Below, in pieces: positions 41,678-50,757 of a stretch of DNA of 64,000 bases; position 1 is the stretch's first letter, and each line of letters starts with the position of its first letter. The stretch is from Candidatus Protochlamydia phocaeensis (GTDB taxonomy: Bacteria; Chlamydiota; Chlamydiia; Chlamydiales; Parachlamydiaceae), in NCBI RefSeq assembly GCF_001545115.1, contig NZ_FCNU01000032.1:186001-250000 (forward strand), in the 5' to 3' direction. A program made the translations under genes and the position numbers. The notes below the pieces were generated by a model, which did not search any database, was not told the origin of the DNA, and saw only the letters and a program-made list of their open reading frames with translations.

Positions 41678-42796
41678 ATGGATGGAACCTTTTTTGCGCT
41701 TGACCATACAGCTTTGGGGATTTTAGCATTGGGTTTGCTTTTGGCAAGCCTTATTAAAATCTTTTTCTTCCCCTCTTCCCTTCCTCCGCATTTTCTTTTT
41801 TCGGATGTGAAAACCTTGCTCTATCCCAATCAACGCTCGCGCTTGGCCCATCTACCTAAACGCTTGCATCAATTGGCTTTAGCCTGCTTCATGCTCGCTT
41901 TTGCAGACCCTCATTTTTTGTTTCCCAAAAGCCGCCAGCCTCCTCCACATCCTTTTGTGCGCACAGAAATACCGACTAAGGGAATTGCCATCTATCTTCT
42001 TCTAGACCAATCCAGTTCGATGGCTGAAACAATTTCATCATTTAAAAGAAATAAAACACAGCCTGCACCCTCTAAATTTTATCTTCTCAAGCAGCTTACC
42101 AAACAGTTCATTTTAAGCCGCCCATCAGACTTGATCGGGCTCATCTCATTTGCCCGTGTTCCTAAAGTCATTGTTCCTTTAACCCTTGATCAAGAATCTC
42201 TTATCGATCATCTCAATCAATTAGAAGTCGTCCAAAATCCCGAAGAGGACGGGACGGCAATCGGCTATGCAATTTTTAAAACAGTCAGCCTGATTGCTGC
42301 GACACGTCATTTTGCGGAAGAATTGCAAGGCAAAGAAAAAGCCGCCTATGAGATCAAGCATGCCATTATTATTGTTGTCACAGATGGCTTTCAAGACCCC
42401 AACCGTCTCGATTATGGCAATCGTTTGCGGACAATCGAACTAGATGAGGGGGCTGCTTATGCCAAAAGCCAGGGAGTTCGCTTATATGTGATCAACATCG
42501 ACCCCCACTTCTCCTCCTCTCCAGAATTTGCCCCTCATCGCCGGCAGATAAAAGCCCTAACAGAATCGACAGGAGGGCAATTTTATGCGGTCAATAAAAG
42601 CGAGGACTTGGAGCAAATCTACAATACAATTGACCGCATTGAAAAAGAAGACATTCCTATTGTTTTAAATCCTAAGGAAAATTTGAAAGCCGCCTACAAC
42701 CGTTTTTCGCTCTACCCTTTCCTCGTCTCGGCAGGAATGTTCTTTTTTCTAAGCGCTGCTTTTTTAGAAACAACTTTTTTAAAAAAAATTCCATAG
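41678..42796 (+). CDS. batA: BatA-like von Willebrand factor A membrane protein
   Basis: About 372 residues. Two N-terminal hydrophobic segments (ALGILALGLLLASLIKIFFF; LHQLALACFMLAFADPHFLF), a VWA domain with MIDAS motif IAIYLLLDQSSSMAETI, distal DGTAIGYAI and IIIVVTDGFQDP, then a C-terminal helix (YPFLVSAGMFFFLSAAFLET). This is the batA/batB arrangement of the Bat operons of Bacteroidetes and spirochaetes, linked to envelope stress and virulence. I prefer the ATG at 41678, with GAGGA 6 bases upstream, over an in-frame TTG at 41633. The moxR and DUF58 genes that often precede it are not here. Confidence 0.85.
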   Translation: MDGTFFALDHTALGILALGLLLASLIKIFFFPSSLPPHFLFSDVKTLLYPNQRSRLAHLPKRLHQLALACFMLAFADPHFLFPKSRQPPPHPFVRTEIPTKGIAIYLLLDQSSSMAETISSFKRNKTQPAPSKFYLLKQLTKQFILSRPSDLIGLISFARVPKVIVPLTLDQESLIDHLNQLEVVQNPEEDGTAIGYAIFKTVSLIAATRHFAEELQGKEKAAYEIKHAIIIVVTDGFQDPNRLDYGNRLRTIELDEGAAYAKSQGVRLYVINIDPHFSSSPEFAPHRRQIKALTESTGGQFYAVNKSEDLEQIYNTIDRIEKEDIPIVLNPKENLKAAYNRFSLYPFLVSAGMFFFLSAAFLETTFLKKIP

Positions 42797-42831
42797 CTTA
42801 CGATAAACATAAACACACTTGAATCGATTTT

Positions 42832-43950
42832 ATGATAAGAGACATTTTTTTTGACTTCCCCCAGGCCACTTATCTTCTCTTTATGGCCATTCCCCTTTTC
42901 TGCCTATACCTTGCCCTCCTGTACGACCGCTCTAAAAAAACCGCCTCTTTTGCCTCCTCTCCTATTTTATCCCAGCTGCTTCTTCCACGCTCTTTGCCGG
43001 TTTCAATTTTTAAACTTTGCGCCTATAGCATCAGCTGGGTGTTGGCTTGCTTGGCCTTAATGAATCCCCAAGGGAACTTGCGCTACCTTCCGCTTGCTTC
43101 CAATCAGCCAAGCGAAATTCGATCCGATGCTCTTCCTCGCTACCGCCCTCATGAAATTGTTCTTCTAGTCGACACGTCCAACTCCATGTCGGTGCCCGAT
43201 GCGTCTCAAGGACAGACACGTTTAGATCAGGCCAAAGACATCATGAATGGCCTGGTTAGCCAATTAAAAGGCCCAACCGTCTCCCTCTATAGCTTTACTT
43301 CGACCTTAACCCAGCTCGTCCCTCCTACCAATGACTATATCTTTACGCGTCTCATGATCAAGAGCTTGACATTTGATGCGGGCGATGTAGGGGGCACGTC
43401 CTATCAGAAAATTTTATCTGACCTTAAGGACAAACTTTTTCCTGTTCCGACCTCAAAGCTCTATACTCTCATCATCCTGAGCGACGGCGGAGATAATAAG
43501 ATAGAAGAATTAAAAGGGGAAGAACGCGAAAAAGCCATGCAAGCGGTTCTGAATGCCCTCCCCAATCCAAACGAGTTCCATTTCAGGCTTTTCACAGTAG
43601 GCATTGGGTCTTTAAAGCCCGGTTTAATTCCGCATGTCACGACTTTAGAAGGAAAGCCCGTCTATTCTCAATTAGATCCCACTCTTTTAAAACAGCTGGC
43701 CCAGCGCTATCAAGGGCAGTATTATCAAGCGCAAGAGTGGACCTCTTGGAATTTATCCCATGAGCTATTCCGTCAGATTCAAGAAAGTATGCTCGAGCAA
43801 CAAATGGAACCCGCCCGTTCATTGGAAAGAAAGGTCTCTATTGCCAAGAAAGACGAAGTATTGTCTGATTTATATTTTCAAGTGCCGCTCGGCCTTGCCA
43901 TTCTTTTATTAACAGCAAGTTTAATTTTACCTAATGTACGCCGCTTATGA
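42832..43950 (+). CDS. batB: BatB-like von Willebrand factor A membrane protein
   Basis: 372 residues with N-terminal helices (YLLFMAIPLFCLYLALLYDR; LCAYSISWVLACLALMNPQG), a VWA domain (HEIVLLVDTSNSMSVPDASQ with intact MIDAS, GGTSYQKILSDL, LYTLIILSDGGDNK) and a C-terminal helix (LGLAILLLTASLILPNV). The stop overlaps the start of the next gene by 4 bases. Probably partners BatA in the inner membrane. Confidence 0.87.
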   Translation: MIRDIFFDFPQATYLLFMAIPLFCLYLALLYDRSKKTASFASSPILSQLLLPRSLPVSIFKLCAYSISWVLACLALMNPQGNLRYLPLASNQPSEIRSDALPRYRPHEIVLLVDTSNSMSVPDASQGQTRLDQAKDIMNGLVSQLKGPTVSLYSFTSTLTQLVPPTNDYIFTRLMIKSLTFDAGDVGGTSYQKILSDLKDKLFPVPTSKLYTLIILSDGGDNKIEELKGEEREKAMQAVLNALPNPNEFHFRLFTVGIGSLKPGLIPHVTTLEGKPVYSQLDPTLLKQLAQRYQGQYYQAQEWTSWNLSHELFRQIQESMLEQQMEPARSLERKVSIAKKDEVLSDLYFQVPLGLAILLLTASLILPNVRRL

Positions 43951-45701
43951 AAGGCTTGATGCATGTAATCTGTCTTCTATTTTTTGCCGCTGCAGCCGCT
44001 ACTGAAGATATGGCGCAAAAAGGGCAGCAGGCACAGGCATTCGCTCAAGCCAATGATTTAAATCAGGCGAGCCTAATGTATGAAGATATCCTCAAGCAGC
44101 CTATGCCGGATTGGCAGCAAGCCATTGTTCTATACAATTTAGGGACTATTAAGATTCTTCAGCAGCAATGGGAAAATGCCTTGCAATATTTCCATCGCAT
44201 GCCTTTGAATGCTGTCTCCTTCCCTTTGCTAATCCGCTATCTGTATCAAAATGAAGGAGCAGCTTATTTAGGCAGAGCCTGGTCCTTAGCGGCTCGCTCT
44301 CCCGATCAAGATTTGGACCAGCAGCTTGATTTTGCCATTCAAAGCTTGAGGAAATTTAAAGAAGCAGCTGAAATGGACTGCCGCATGCAGCGCTTAGAAG
44401 AAGAAAGAGAGACCTTGAATTGCCAGCCTTCGTGGGATTTGGCGCATATGCTGGCACATGTGCGCTCCCAAATTGATGAGATTAAACAACAGCAGCGCAA
44501 GCAACTGCTCCAAAATGCGGATTTATCCGCTAGCGCCTTATTGCTCTCCAATGGCCTTGAGCAATTGCTTGCCCATCTTCGTCCTTTTGAGCGGAATAAG
44601 GAAGATTTGCATTCAACCCCATACCGCCATTATTTTATCTCTCAAGCCAGCACGCTTCTACCTTTATGGCAAAGAGCGGACCAGTATGCTTTTTCCCCTG
44701 AGCAGCTCAAACTCAAAAATGAGGCGGAAGATGCCTATAAAGCAGCTTTGCAAGCACTTGAGCATGGAAATTTTTCTCAAGCGATCGATCAATTTCAAGC
44801 ATCCTTGGCAAAGATAAAAGCTCTCTCATCGCCCTCCGATCAAGAGCGCTTGCTAATGGAATACCGCCTTTTATTAATAAACGAGATTGGAATTGAACGG
44901 ATACAAGAGCTTTTAAAGCAGCAAAAGCAGCTTGCTTTGGAAAAAAAGGAAGCGGAAAGCCTTAAGGAAGCAAATGCCTATTTGGAGGAAAGCCTCCAAC
45001 AGTTAAAAGAGAAGCGCGAATTTTTAGCTCGCTTCTTCTTGATTGCTGCCTATATTAGCTTGGAAGATTTTTTGAATCCTTCCTCAAAAAATGAAGCGCA
45101 AAAAAACAATCCCGCTTTGTTCTTAAAACAAGCCCTTCAGCAAGCCCAGCAAACATTATGGTTGACCCGCTTGTTCAATTTGTCAGAGCAAGCCGGGCAA
45201 GCCGTTCACGACCAGCAATTGAGCATTTTGAGGAAAAGGCAAAAGACTGTCGTTGAGCAAGCTCCCCTGTTCATTGAAGCGGTGCTGGCAAGCGAAAAAG
45301 AGCATTTCTCAAATGCAAAAGATCGCGCCCATTGCCAAGAGCATCCTTGGAAGGAAGCCCTTCCACTATTTGAAGAGGGCAGCCAAGCAGCCCAGCAGGC
45401 TCAGGCACTGCTGTCTGCTTCTCACTTGGATTCTTTTCAAGCCCCCCTTCAGCAAGAACAGACGGTGCAATATTGGAGGCAGGCCCTTAAAATTCTGGAG
45501 AATCCACCTTCTTCAGAATCCCAACAACAGCAGCAGCAACAACAGCAACAAACGACTCCTTCGCAACCCAAACAAAGCCCGTCTTCTGCGGAAAAGACCC
45601 CTAAGAGCATGAACGAAATTTTACGATTGATCCAAGAGATGCAGCTGCAAGATCAACCGCAATCTGGAGAGAAGCCTCTAGAGGAGCAGCATACATGGTA
45701 A
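43947..45701 (+). CDS. TPR protein of the bat operon (BatC-like) with Gln-rich tail
   Basis: 584 residues. A signal peptide (LMHVICLLFFAAAAATEDMA) is followed by TPR-like helices (AFAQANDLNQASLMYEDILK; AIVLYNLGTIKILQQQWENA) and a long helical middle rich in Gln/Leu/Glu with coiled-coil character (about 320-420). A poly-Gln tract of ten residues near 530 leads to a tail that includes KSMNEILRLIQEMQLQDQ. BatC proteins are periplasmic TPR partners with a similar disordered tail; this one is far longer. Overlaps batB and batD. Confidence 0.75.
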   Translation: MKGLMHVICLLFFAAAAATEDMAQKGQQAQAFAQANDLNQASLMYEDILKQPMPDWQQAIVLYNLGTIKILQQQWENALQYFHRMPLNAVSFPLLIRYLYQNEGAAYLGRAWSLAARSPDQDLDQQLDFAIQSLRKFKEAAEMDCRMQRLEEERETLNCQPSWDLAHMLAHVRSQIDEIKQQQRKQLLQNADLSASALLLSNGLEQLLAHLRPFERNKEDLHSTPYRHYFISQASTLLPLWQRADQYAFSPEQLKLKNEAEDAYKAALQALEHGNFSQAIDQFQASLAKIKALSSPSDQERLLMEYRLLLINEIGIERIQELLKQQKQLALEKKEAESLKEANAYLEESLQQLKEKREFLARFFLIAAYISLEDFLNPSSKNEAQKNNPALFLKQALQQAQQTLWLTRLFNLSEQAGQAVHDQQLSILRKRQKTVVEQAPLFIEAVLASEKEHFSNAKDRAHCQEHPWKEALPLFEEGSQAAQQAQALLSASHLDSFQAPLQQEQTVQYWRQALKILENPPSSESQQQQQQQQQQTTPSQPKQSPSSAEKTPKSMNEILRLIQEMQLQDQPQSGEKPLEEQHTW

Positions 45702-47497
45702 AATTGCGTTTAATCCTATACTGGGTAATTTTCCTACCGATTTTCTTACAAGCTGTACCGGCGATCGTTGAGATTTCCATTGAAGATACATCCAGCATTG
45801 AGAACCGACCGATTGAAGGGATGATCACGGTTACACATGACAAGCAAGACAAGGTGGATCCCGCTTCGTTTCAAATGGAAGAAAAGCCGTTAAAAACAAC
45901 TTTTATTCAAGATGTCGGCATGACTGCCGGATCAGGCAATACAATCGTTTCCATTTATAGCTTTACTTTGCCCCCTCAAGCCAAAGGGCTCTATATTTTG
46001 CCAGCTGTTTCCGTAAAAGTAGGAAATCAAGTTTATCAAAGTTATGCCAATACATACGAAGTGCATAGCCCGGATAAAGCTTTAGCGCCTCAAACGCCGC
46101 ACTTTTCTACTTCTGCTTCCGCTCCCACTTCAGCTTCCGTTCAGCAGCCCAAACAAATTCCTCGAAAACCCGCCATCCCGGTTTCCCGCTCATCTGCCCA
46201 TTCCCCTATTGTTTTCCGCTTGCAAGCCTGGGTGCAAGGCCCCTCTACGCTTTATCCTGGACAGCGTACGACTTTGATGTATCGCATTTCCTTTAATCGA
46301 AGCATTGATCTGACGGAATCGACATTGCCTTTCGTCCATCCTAAAGACTTTGAAAAAATCGGAGACGTGCATATCAGCGATCTTCAGCAAGGAGCGCTCA
46401 CCATTCAAGAAATCTCACAAGAAATCAAGGCCTCCCGCCCGGGCATTTTCCACTTTGGCCCTTCGAAAATCGCGGGTTATGCGTACCTGCTCAATTCCTT
46501 TGGGCAAAAGGTCTATGATAAGCAGTTGCTCCAAGCAGAGGCTCCGGTCGTCGAGCTGAACGTTAAGCCCTTTCCTTCCAATTCTCCCGCTTCTTTTAAT
46601 GGAGCGTTGGGACGCATGCAAGCGGATATTAAAATGCTCTCATCAGAAAAAATTAAACTGGGAGAGAAAATCAATTTGCAGCTTACGCTTTCTGGTATCA
46701 GCAATTTAGAAGAGCTTCATCTGCCTTCTCTTGCTTGTCAGCCAGGATTTAGCGGTTTTTTTCAACTTAGCGATTTGCCTCCATCAGGAGACATCAAAGG
46801 GGAATCCAAGATTTTTCAAATTGAATTACTTCCTATTTCCGCTTTTGTTAAAGCCATTCCTTCCATCGAACTGTCTTCTTTTGATGCTGCCGAACAAAGT
46901 TACGCGGTTCAACATACGCCTTCCCTTCCCCTTACACTAGATGTTCCCTCCCTTCCCCCTCCCTTTACTCCTCAGCCTGAGGCGGCGACTACGCCGGATT
47001 GGGACAAATTATGGGATCCCTCTGCCTGGCCTCTTTCTCCACTTGAAATTAAAGGCATCGCACTCACTTCGCACAATTTGCACCCTAATTGGCTTCAAAC
47101 CCCTTGGGTCTTGCTCATGCTGCCTCTAACCATTTTCTTATTGGGATGGCAATGGCGCTGGCATCAGCAACGGATGCAGCAGCCTAAGATCGTTAAAAAA
47201 GTAAGTGAAGAGCTGTTAAAGCAAGCATTGAAAAGCAAAGGCCTGCCGCCAGCTCAAGTCATTAGCCTGTTGGAAAAAGCCTATTGGTGGAAATTATGGG
47301 AAGAGGGATTGGCTCCTTTGCATCAATTAAGCCCAGAAAATCTTCCTCAACAAGGACTTGTCGGCGAAGCACGCACTTTTATTTCTTACCTGCAAATGCT
47401 GCAGTACAGCCCCTCGCCTGTTTTCGCTTTAAGGGACGTCGAACAGCAAGCCAAAGACCTGTTTATTCGCCTAACTCTTTCAAAGAGTTCCTCTTAG
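45695..47497 (+). CDS. batD: BatD-like oxygen-tolerance family protein
   Basis: 600 residues. Signal peptide (RLILYWVIFLPIFLQAVPA) followed by repeated beta-sandwich units (VEISIEDTSSIENRPIEGMI; VWVQGPSTL-type start at about 165; LSSEKIKLGEKINLQLTLSG), one transmembrane helix near 470 (WVLLMLPLTIFLLGWQWRW) and a helical cytoplasmic tail. This is the BatD pattern. Starts 7 bases inside the preceding gene, so translation is coupled. Confidence 0.85.
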   Translation: MVKLRLILYWVIFLPIFLQAVPAIVEISIEDTSSIENRPIEGMITVTHDKQDKVDPASFQMEEKPLKTTFIQDVGMTAGSGNTIVSIYSFTLPPQAKGLYILPAVSVKVGNQVYQSYANTYEVHSPDKALAPQTPHFSTSASAPTSASVQQPKQIPRKPAIPVSRSSAHSPIVFRLQAWVQGPSTLYPGQRTTLMYRISFNRSIDLTESTLPFVHPKDFEKIGDVHISDLQQGALTIQEISQEIKASRPGIFHFGPSKIAGYAYLLNSFGQKVYDKQLLQAEAPVVELNVKPFPSNSPASFNGALGRMQADIKMLSSEKIKLGEKINLQLTLSGISNLEELHLPSLACQPGFSGFFQLSDLPPSGDIKGESKIFQIELLPISAFVKAIPSIELSSFDAAEQSYAVQHTPSLPLTLDVPSLPPPFTPQPEAATTPDWDKLWDPSAWPLSPLEIKGIALTSHNLHPNWLQTPWVLLMLPLTIFLLGWQWRWHQQRMQQPKIVKKVSEELLKQALKSKGLPPAQVISLLEKAYWWKLWEEGLAPLHQLSPENLPQQGLVGEARTFISYLQMLQYSPSPVFALRDVEQQAKDLFIRLTLSKSSS

Positions 47498-47570
47498 AGG
47501 ATGTATAAAAATCGCTAATGCTTATGTTTGAGGTTATTTTTCCCTGCTTAAGGAAAAAGAAATCGGCTCT
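47498..47570. repeat. Family A repeat fragment after batD
   Basis: GGATGTATAAAAATCGCTAA, then TATGTTTGAGGTTATTTTTC, then a GGAAAAAG tail. Adjacent to the family B element at 47577. Confidence 0.6.
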
Positions 47571-47576
47571 AGATGA

Positions 47577-47737
47577 TTAACCTGAATTTGGAATTTTACC
47601 CTTTGGACTGGCGTGAAAGCTCTTGCAGATGAACAAATGGCAAGATGGTCCCTATTTTTAATAGTGGCCGCCTTGCCATTTGTTCATCTCTCAGAATTTG
47701 ACGCAGTCGAAAGAACAAAATTCCACACCCAGGTTAA
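47577..47737. repeat. Family B palindromic element, full-length copy
   Basis: 161 bp. Ends TTAACCTGAATTTGGAATTT and AAATTCCACACCCAGGTTAA are inverted; internal perfect 18-bp arms at 47627-47644 and 47672-47689 flank a 27-bp centre. The best-preserved copy, so it defines the family. Confidence 0.85.
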
Positions 47738-47781
47738 GAACATGCTCAGTGCCCATATAATTAGCGCTGCATGTAATGCTT

Positions 47782-48633
47782 TCAATCCAAGGGATAGCCC
47801 AATTGAACTTGATAATGTCCCCAATTCTTCTTAAAGAGCTCGATTTGGTGCGGCGTGAAATGCTCTTTCCAAGACCCAATTTGTCCACTGCGAAATGTAA
47901 CGGAAACGGAGGGAAAAGTCTGATTGCCAAATAAATTTTCTTGAATACAGCTTAAGTGCTCGTCTGTAAGTGGAATGTCTAATTGAGAGGCTAAAGCTCT
48001 TATCGCCCCTTCTTGTGCGAGATCGCTTCCCCCGCCTTTATCTCCGATCAATTCTTCAAAGCGTAAAATGACTGTGTCCGGTTTATTTTGCCATTCGATG
48101 GCGAACTTGATGATATCTTCCCAGCCCCACGCCAATTCATCTGTTTTATTTAAGACATGGGTTAACAACGCATCAAAGGTTGGCTCTTCTCCTACTCTGC
48201 TTTGCAGATCCAACTCTAATTCTAATTGCTTCATATGGTAAATATAAGAGACCAAGCAATCTCTTAGGTCTCGGACCTGTAGGATTTTTATATAGTTGGG
48301 ATGCGTTGATGCAAATGTCTCTAATTTACTGCCATAAGTGAGAGGATCCATATGCTGGAAAACAAAGAAATGATTTAGCCAATATGTTTCCATTATTTGT
48401 GCAAATTCTTCATCTGATATGTGAGGAATCACATTTGCATAAGCCAGCAAGGGATCGCAATTGCGGCCGGTCAGCATCAGGAGTAATTTAACGCTCAAGT
48501 GTGTTCCTGATTTTGGAATGGTAATGAGGAAAAATTCCTTTGAAGAGGGAACCGAAGCAAATAAGCCCTGATTAAACGCACATATAAGCCCTATTAATAG
48601 GACAATCGCCTTTTTCTTGAGTTGATTCAACAT
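47782..48633 (-). CDS. Exported PAPS-dependent sulfotransferase-like protein
   Basis: 283 residues with signal peptide (KKKAIVLLIGLICAFNQGLF, cleavage near FA/S). FFLITIPKSGTHLSVKLLLM is the 5'-phosphosulfate loop, ILQVRDLRDCLVSYIYHM is the 3'-phosphate binding Arg/Ser block, and FRSGQIGSWKEHFTPHQIEL matches the C-terminal R-x-G-x-x-G-x-W-K motif. These are hallmarks of sulfotransferases using PAPS. PAPS is made in the eukaryotic cytosol and imported to the Golgi, so export of this enzyme is strange for a bacterium. It is inserted, on the opposite strand, between batD and the batE-like gene. Confidence 0.88.
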   Translation of the reverse strand: MLNQLKKKAIVLLIGLICAFNQGLFASVPSSKEFFLITIPKSGTHLSVKLLLMLTGRNCDPLLAYANVIPHISDEEFAQIMETYWLNHFFVFQHMDPLTYGSKLETFASTHPNYIKILQVRDLRDCLVSYIYHMKQLELELDLQSRVGEEPTFDALLTHVLNKTDELAWGWEDIIKFAIEWQNKPDTVILRFEELIGDKGGGSDLAQEGAIRALASQLDIPLTDEHLSCIQENLFGNQTFPSVSVTFRSGQIGSWKEHFTPHQIELFKKNWGHYQVQLGYPLD

Positions 48634-48708
48634 GTATCTTCTATCCTTTAAAGCTGTAAAATTTTTGTCTTTTCTTCTTCAAGAAGCAATCCTCCTATTC
48701 ATTTTTTT

Positions 48709-48933
48709 CTAGGAAAAAATTGCCTCGCATCCAGTCCATTGATTAATGGACGGCTTGATTTTATTAAGCGTTTGTTTTTTTGAGAAAAAGAATAGAGCCT
48801 GCCAGGCTAAACAAGCCATGCGCATGGGAAGTAGCTGTAGGTAGAGATACAGCCGAACCCCACGGGCAACGCATAAAGGAAAACAATTTTGAAAAGCCAA
48901 TTGATTCCATGCCCTATCTTCCCATAAGAGCAC
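48709..48933 (-). CDS. Possible small protein, uncertain
   Basis: 74 codons from a GTG start with AAGG nearby, 7 bases after the stop of the gene at 48941. The translation has a hydrophobic patch (RMACLAWQALFFFSKKQTLN) but no recognisable domain. Could be spurious. The rest of the 48634-48940 space shows nothing else. Confidence 0.25.
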   Translation of the reverse strand: MLLWEDRAWNQLAFQNCFPLCVARGVRLYLYLQLLPMRMACLAWQALFFFSKKQTLNKIKPSINQWTGCEAIFS

Positions 48934-48940
48934 CCGCCTT

Positions 48941-49357
48941 TTAATGGCAAGAGAGCGCTTTTTCTATCTCTTTTTGGAGTTCAGGAGAGACACACCCTTT
49001 TAATTGAGATAAAAGAGAGCGGATTTCGGCGCTTACGGCTTGCGGATAGTGCTGCAAGTAAAGGACAACGACGAAAGTGCGGCCTTCTTTTAAATCCGCG
49101 TCATTTTTCAACCATTCCAGGGGAGTAAAAAATTCAAATAACTGGACTGCCTGCAAAGCAGGTATCAAGGCACGGACATCGCTTAAAATCTCTTCCAATC
49201 GCTTTTTCTTCGCCTCTGAGGCAGGCTGATCGATGATCCCTTCAATGGCTTTGGCATTAAAAATAGTCGCCGCTACGGTTCCTTTTCGAATCTGCCTCCC
49301 CTCTCCATCAATAAAAAAATTTTGGTTATCCGCTAAAACATCTTCTGCCTTGACCAT
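48941..49357 (-). CDS. Conserved-looking hypothetical protein
   Basis: 138 residues from the ATG at 49357 (AAGAGGAAG upstream); an in-frame ATG at 49390 would add 11 very basic residues. No signal peptide or membrane segment. Starts VKAEDVLADNQNFFIDGEGR, has a Lys/Glu-rich helix and RTFVVVLYLQHYP. I do not recognise a family. Sits between the sulfotransferase and the batE-like gene. Confidence 0.65.
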   Translation of the reverse strand: MVKAEDVLADNQNFFIDGEGRQIRKGTVAATIFNAKAIEGIIDQPASEAKKKRLEEILSDVRALIPALQAVQLFEFFTPLEWLKNDADLKEGRTFVVVLYLQHYPQAVSAEIRSLLSQLKGCVSPELQKEIEKALSCH

Positions 49358-49527
49358 CTCTTTCTTCCTCTTTTTATGCGAAGCGCGCAAACATTTTTTA
49401 TTTACTTTAAAACCAAAAATAATAGTCTCAATGGCAAATACCGCCTGAGCTTTGGTTCGATTTCTAAAGAATGATTAAACTAGGCTATAGCTCAAACTCT
49501 AGCCCATTTTATATATAGTGTAGGATC

Positions 49528-50295
49528 ATGAAATTCATTTACTATGCTTTTTTTCTCCTCCATCCTCTTTTTGACCTTTTAGGAAGTTCGCTTTTAGAAG
49601 AGGCCAATCTTAATTATCAAAAGGGCGAACAAGCGGCTTCTTATCCAGAAAGAAAAAAAGCGTTCAATCAGGCCTTAAAACTCTATCTTCAGCTTGAAGA
49701 ACAAGAAGGCGGCTCTTCAAGTGCGCTCAATCAAGCATTAGCGGATACCTATTTCCAATTAGGCGAATATCCATGGTCGATTCTCTATAACTATCGCGCA
49801 CTGAAACTCGATCCTGGCAATTCCCTTATTCTCTCCCATTTGGCCTTAGCAAAAGAGAAATTAGGGCTTGATCCAGCCCCTCCATCTTATAGCCGGCTAT
49901 ACAATTTTGCCTTTACTCCCTTTCTTTCTTTTCCCCATCGCTTTGAGCTAATCTTTTGGGCCCTCTTAGCCACTTTATTGACCGGTTCAATGGCTATCTG
50001 GTGGAATAAAACCTTTCTGAACTATCTATTCGCTTTTTCTTCCCTCTCAGCATTCTTACTTCTCTCAAATGTTCTCCTTACCTTTTACTTCGGCCCTATC
50101 GAGGCCATCCTAGTCAGGTCAACCGGACTTTACCGCGCTCCCGATATCCAATTTTCCCAGTTAAGTTCCCAGCCTCTTCTAACGGGTTCTAAAGTGCGTG
50201 TGGCCAATATAGAAGAGCAAGGAACGTGGCTCAAAATCATTACAGACCAAGGACAAGTTGGCTATATCCCAGCCTTTGCAGCTCGATTAATATAA
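49528..50295 (+). CDS. batE: BatE-like TPR and SH3-domain membrane protein
   Basis: 255 residues. Signal-like N-terminus, then TPR-type units (LLEEANLNYQKGEQAASYPE; ALADTYFQLGEYPWSILYNY; ALKLDPGNSLILSHLALAKE), two membrane helices (LIFWALLATLLTGSMAIWWN; LFAFSSLSAFLLLSNVLLTF), and a C-terminal SH3b-like domain (SKVRVANIEEQGTWLKIITD, then VGYIPAF). This layout is that of BatE, so the bat cluster continues here after a 2-kb interruption. Confidence 0.82.
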   Translation: MKFIYYAFFLLHPLFDLLGSSLLEEANLNYQKGEQAASYPERKKAFNQALKLYLQLEEQEGGSSSALNQALADTYFQLGEYPWSILYNYRALKLDPGNSLILSHLALAKEKLGLDPAPPSYSRLYNFAFTPFLSFPHRFELIFWALLATLLTGSMAIWWNKTFLNYLFAFSSLSAFLLLSNVLLTFYFGPIEAILVRSTGLYRAPDIQFSQLSSQPLLTGSKVRVANIEEQGTWLKIITDQGQVGYIPAFAARLI

Positions 50296-50424
50296 AAAGT
50301 CAATATTTAGCTGTTTATTAATAAATTTTATTAAAATAAACACTTCAACATCGAATTAATAAAAAAAACGAAACAAATAAGAGCTTTAATCGCAAGTCAA
50401 GTTCTTTTCCTCGACCGTATCGTC

Positions 50425-50447
50425 AATTAGGCGATGGCCTAATTTTG
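50425..50447 (+). terminator. Possible terminator downstream of batE
   Basis: Perfect 8-bp stem AATTAGGC/GCCTAATT (50425-50432, 50437-50444) with a GATG loop, then TTG. It is about 130 bp past the stop codon, so the role is uncertain. Confidence 0.4.
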
Positions 50448-50501
50448 AATTTTAAAAGCTTGTCTTAAAGAATAATAAAGCTATAAAATTTATAAAAAAA
50501 A

Positions 50502-50510
50502 TGCTATAAT
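50502..50510 (+). promoter_or_regulatory. Extended -10 promoter candidate
   Basis: TGCTATAAT in a very AT-rich setting, 248 bp before the next gene's ATG at 50758. Same extended -10 as at 32415. The remaining space 50296-50757 (462 bp) shows no gene or repeat family copy. Confidence 0.45.
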
Positions 50511-50757
50511 GGATATATAGGAATTTAATAATCTATCTTTGAGCCTATTTCTTTTAGCCCATGTGAATTCAAGTCATTGAAAGGTTTTAAGACCCTCTAA
50601 GACTCCAGAAAAATTAGCTCCAAACCCGCTTCCGAAAAATGTACTGTAAAAAAGACACCGATTGCCTATAATTGATTCTTTTAGCTCGATAGATTAAAAA
50701 TTGTAAGTTTTTATAGAGATCTTTCGGCAAAAATTTATAAATAAATTTAATGATTTC

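Noticed and set aside
47613-47834. Open frame of 73 codons starting in the family B element
   Set aside because: It runs through the palindrome and overlaps the end of the sulfotransferase gene; composition is explained by the repeat.
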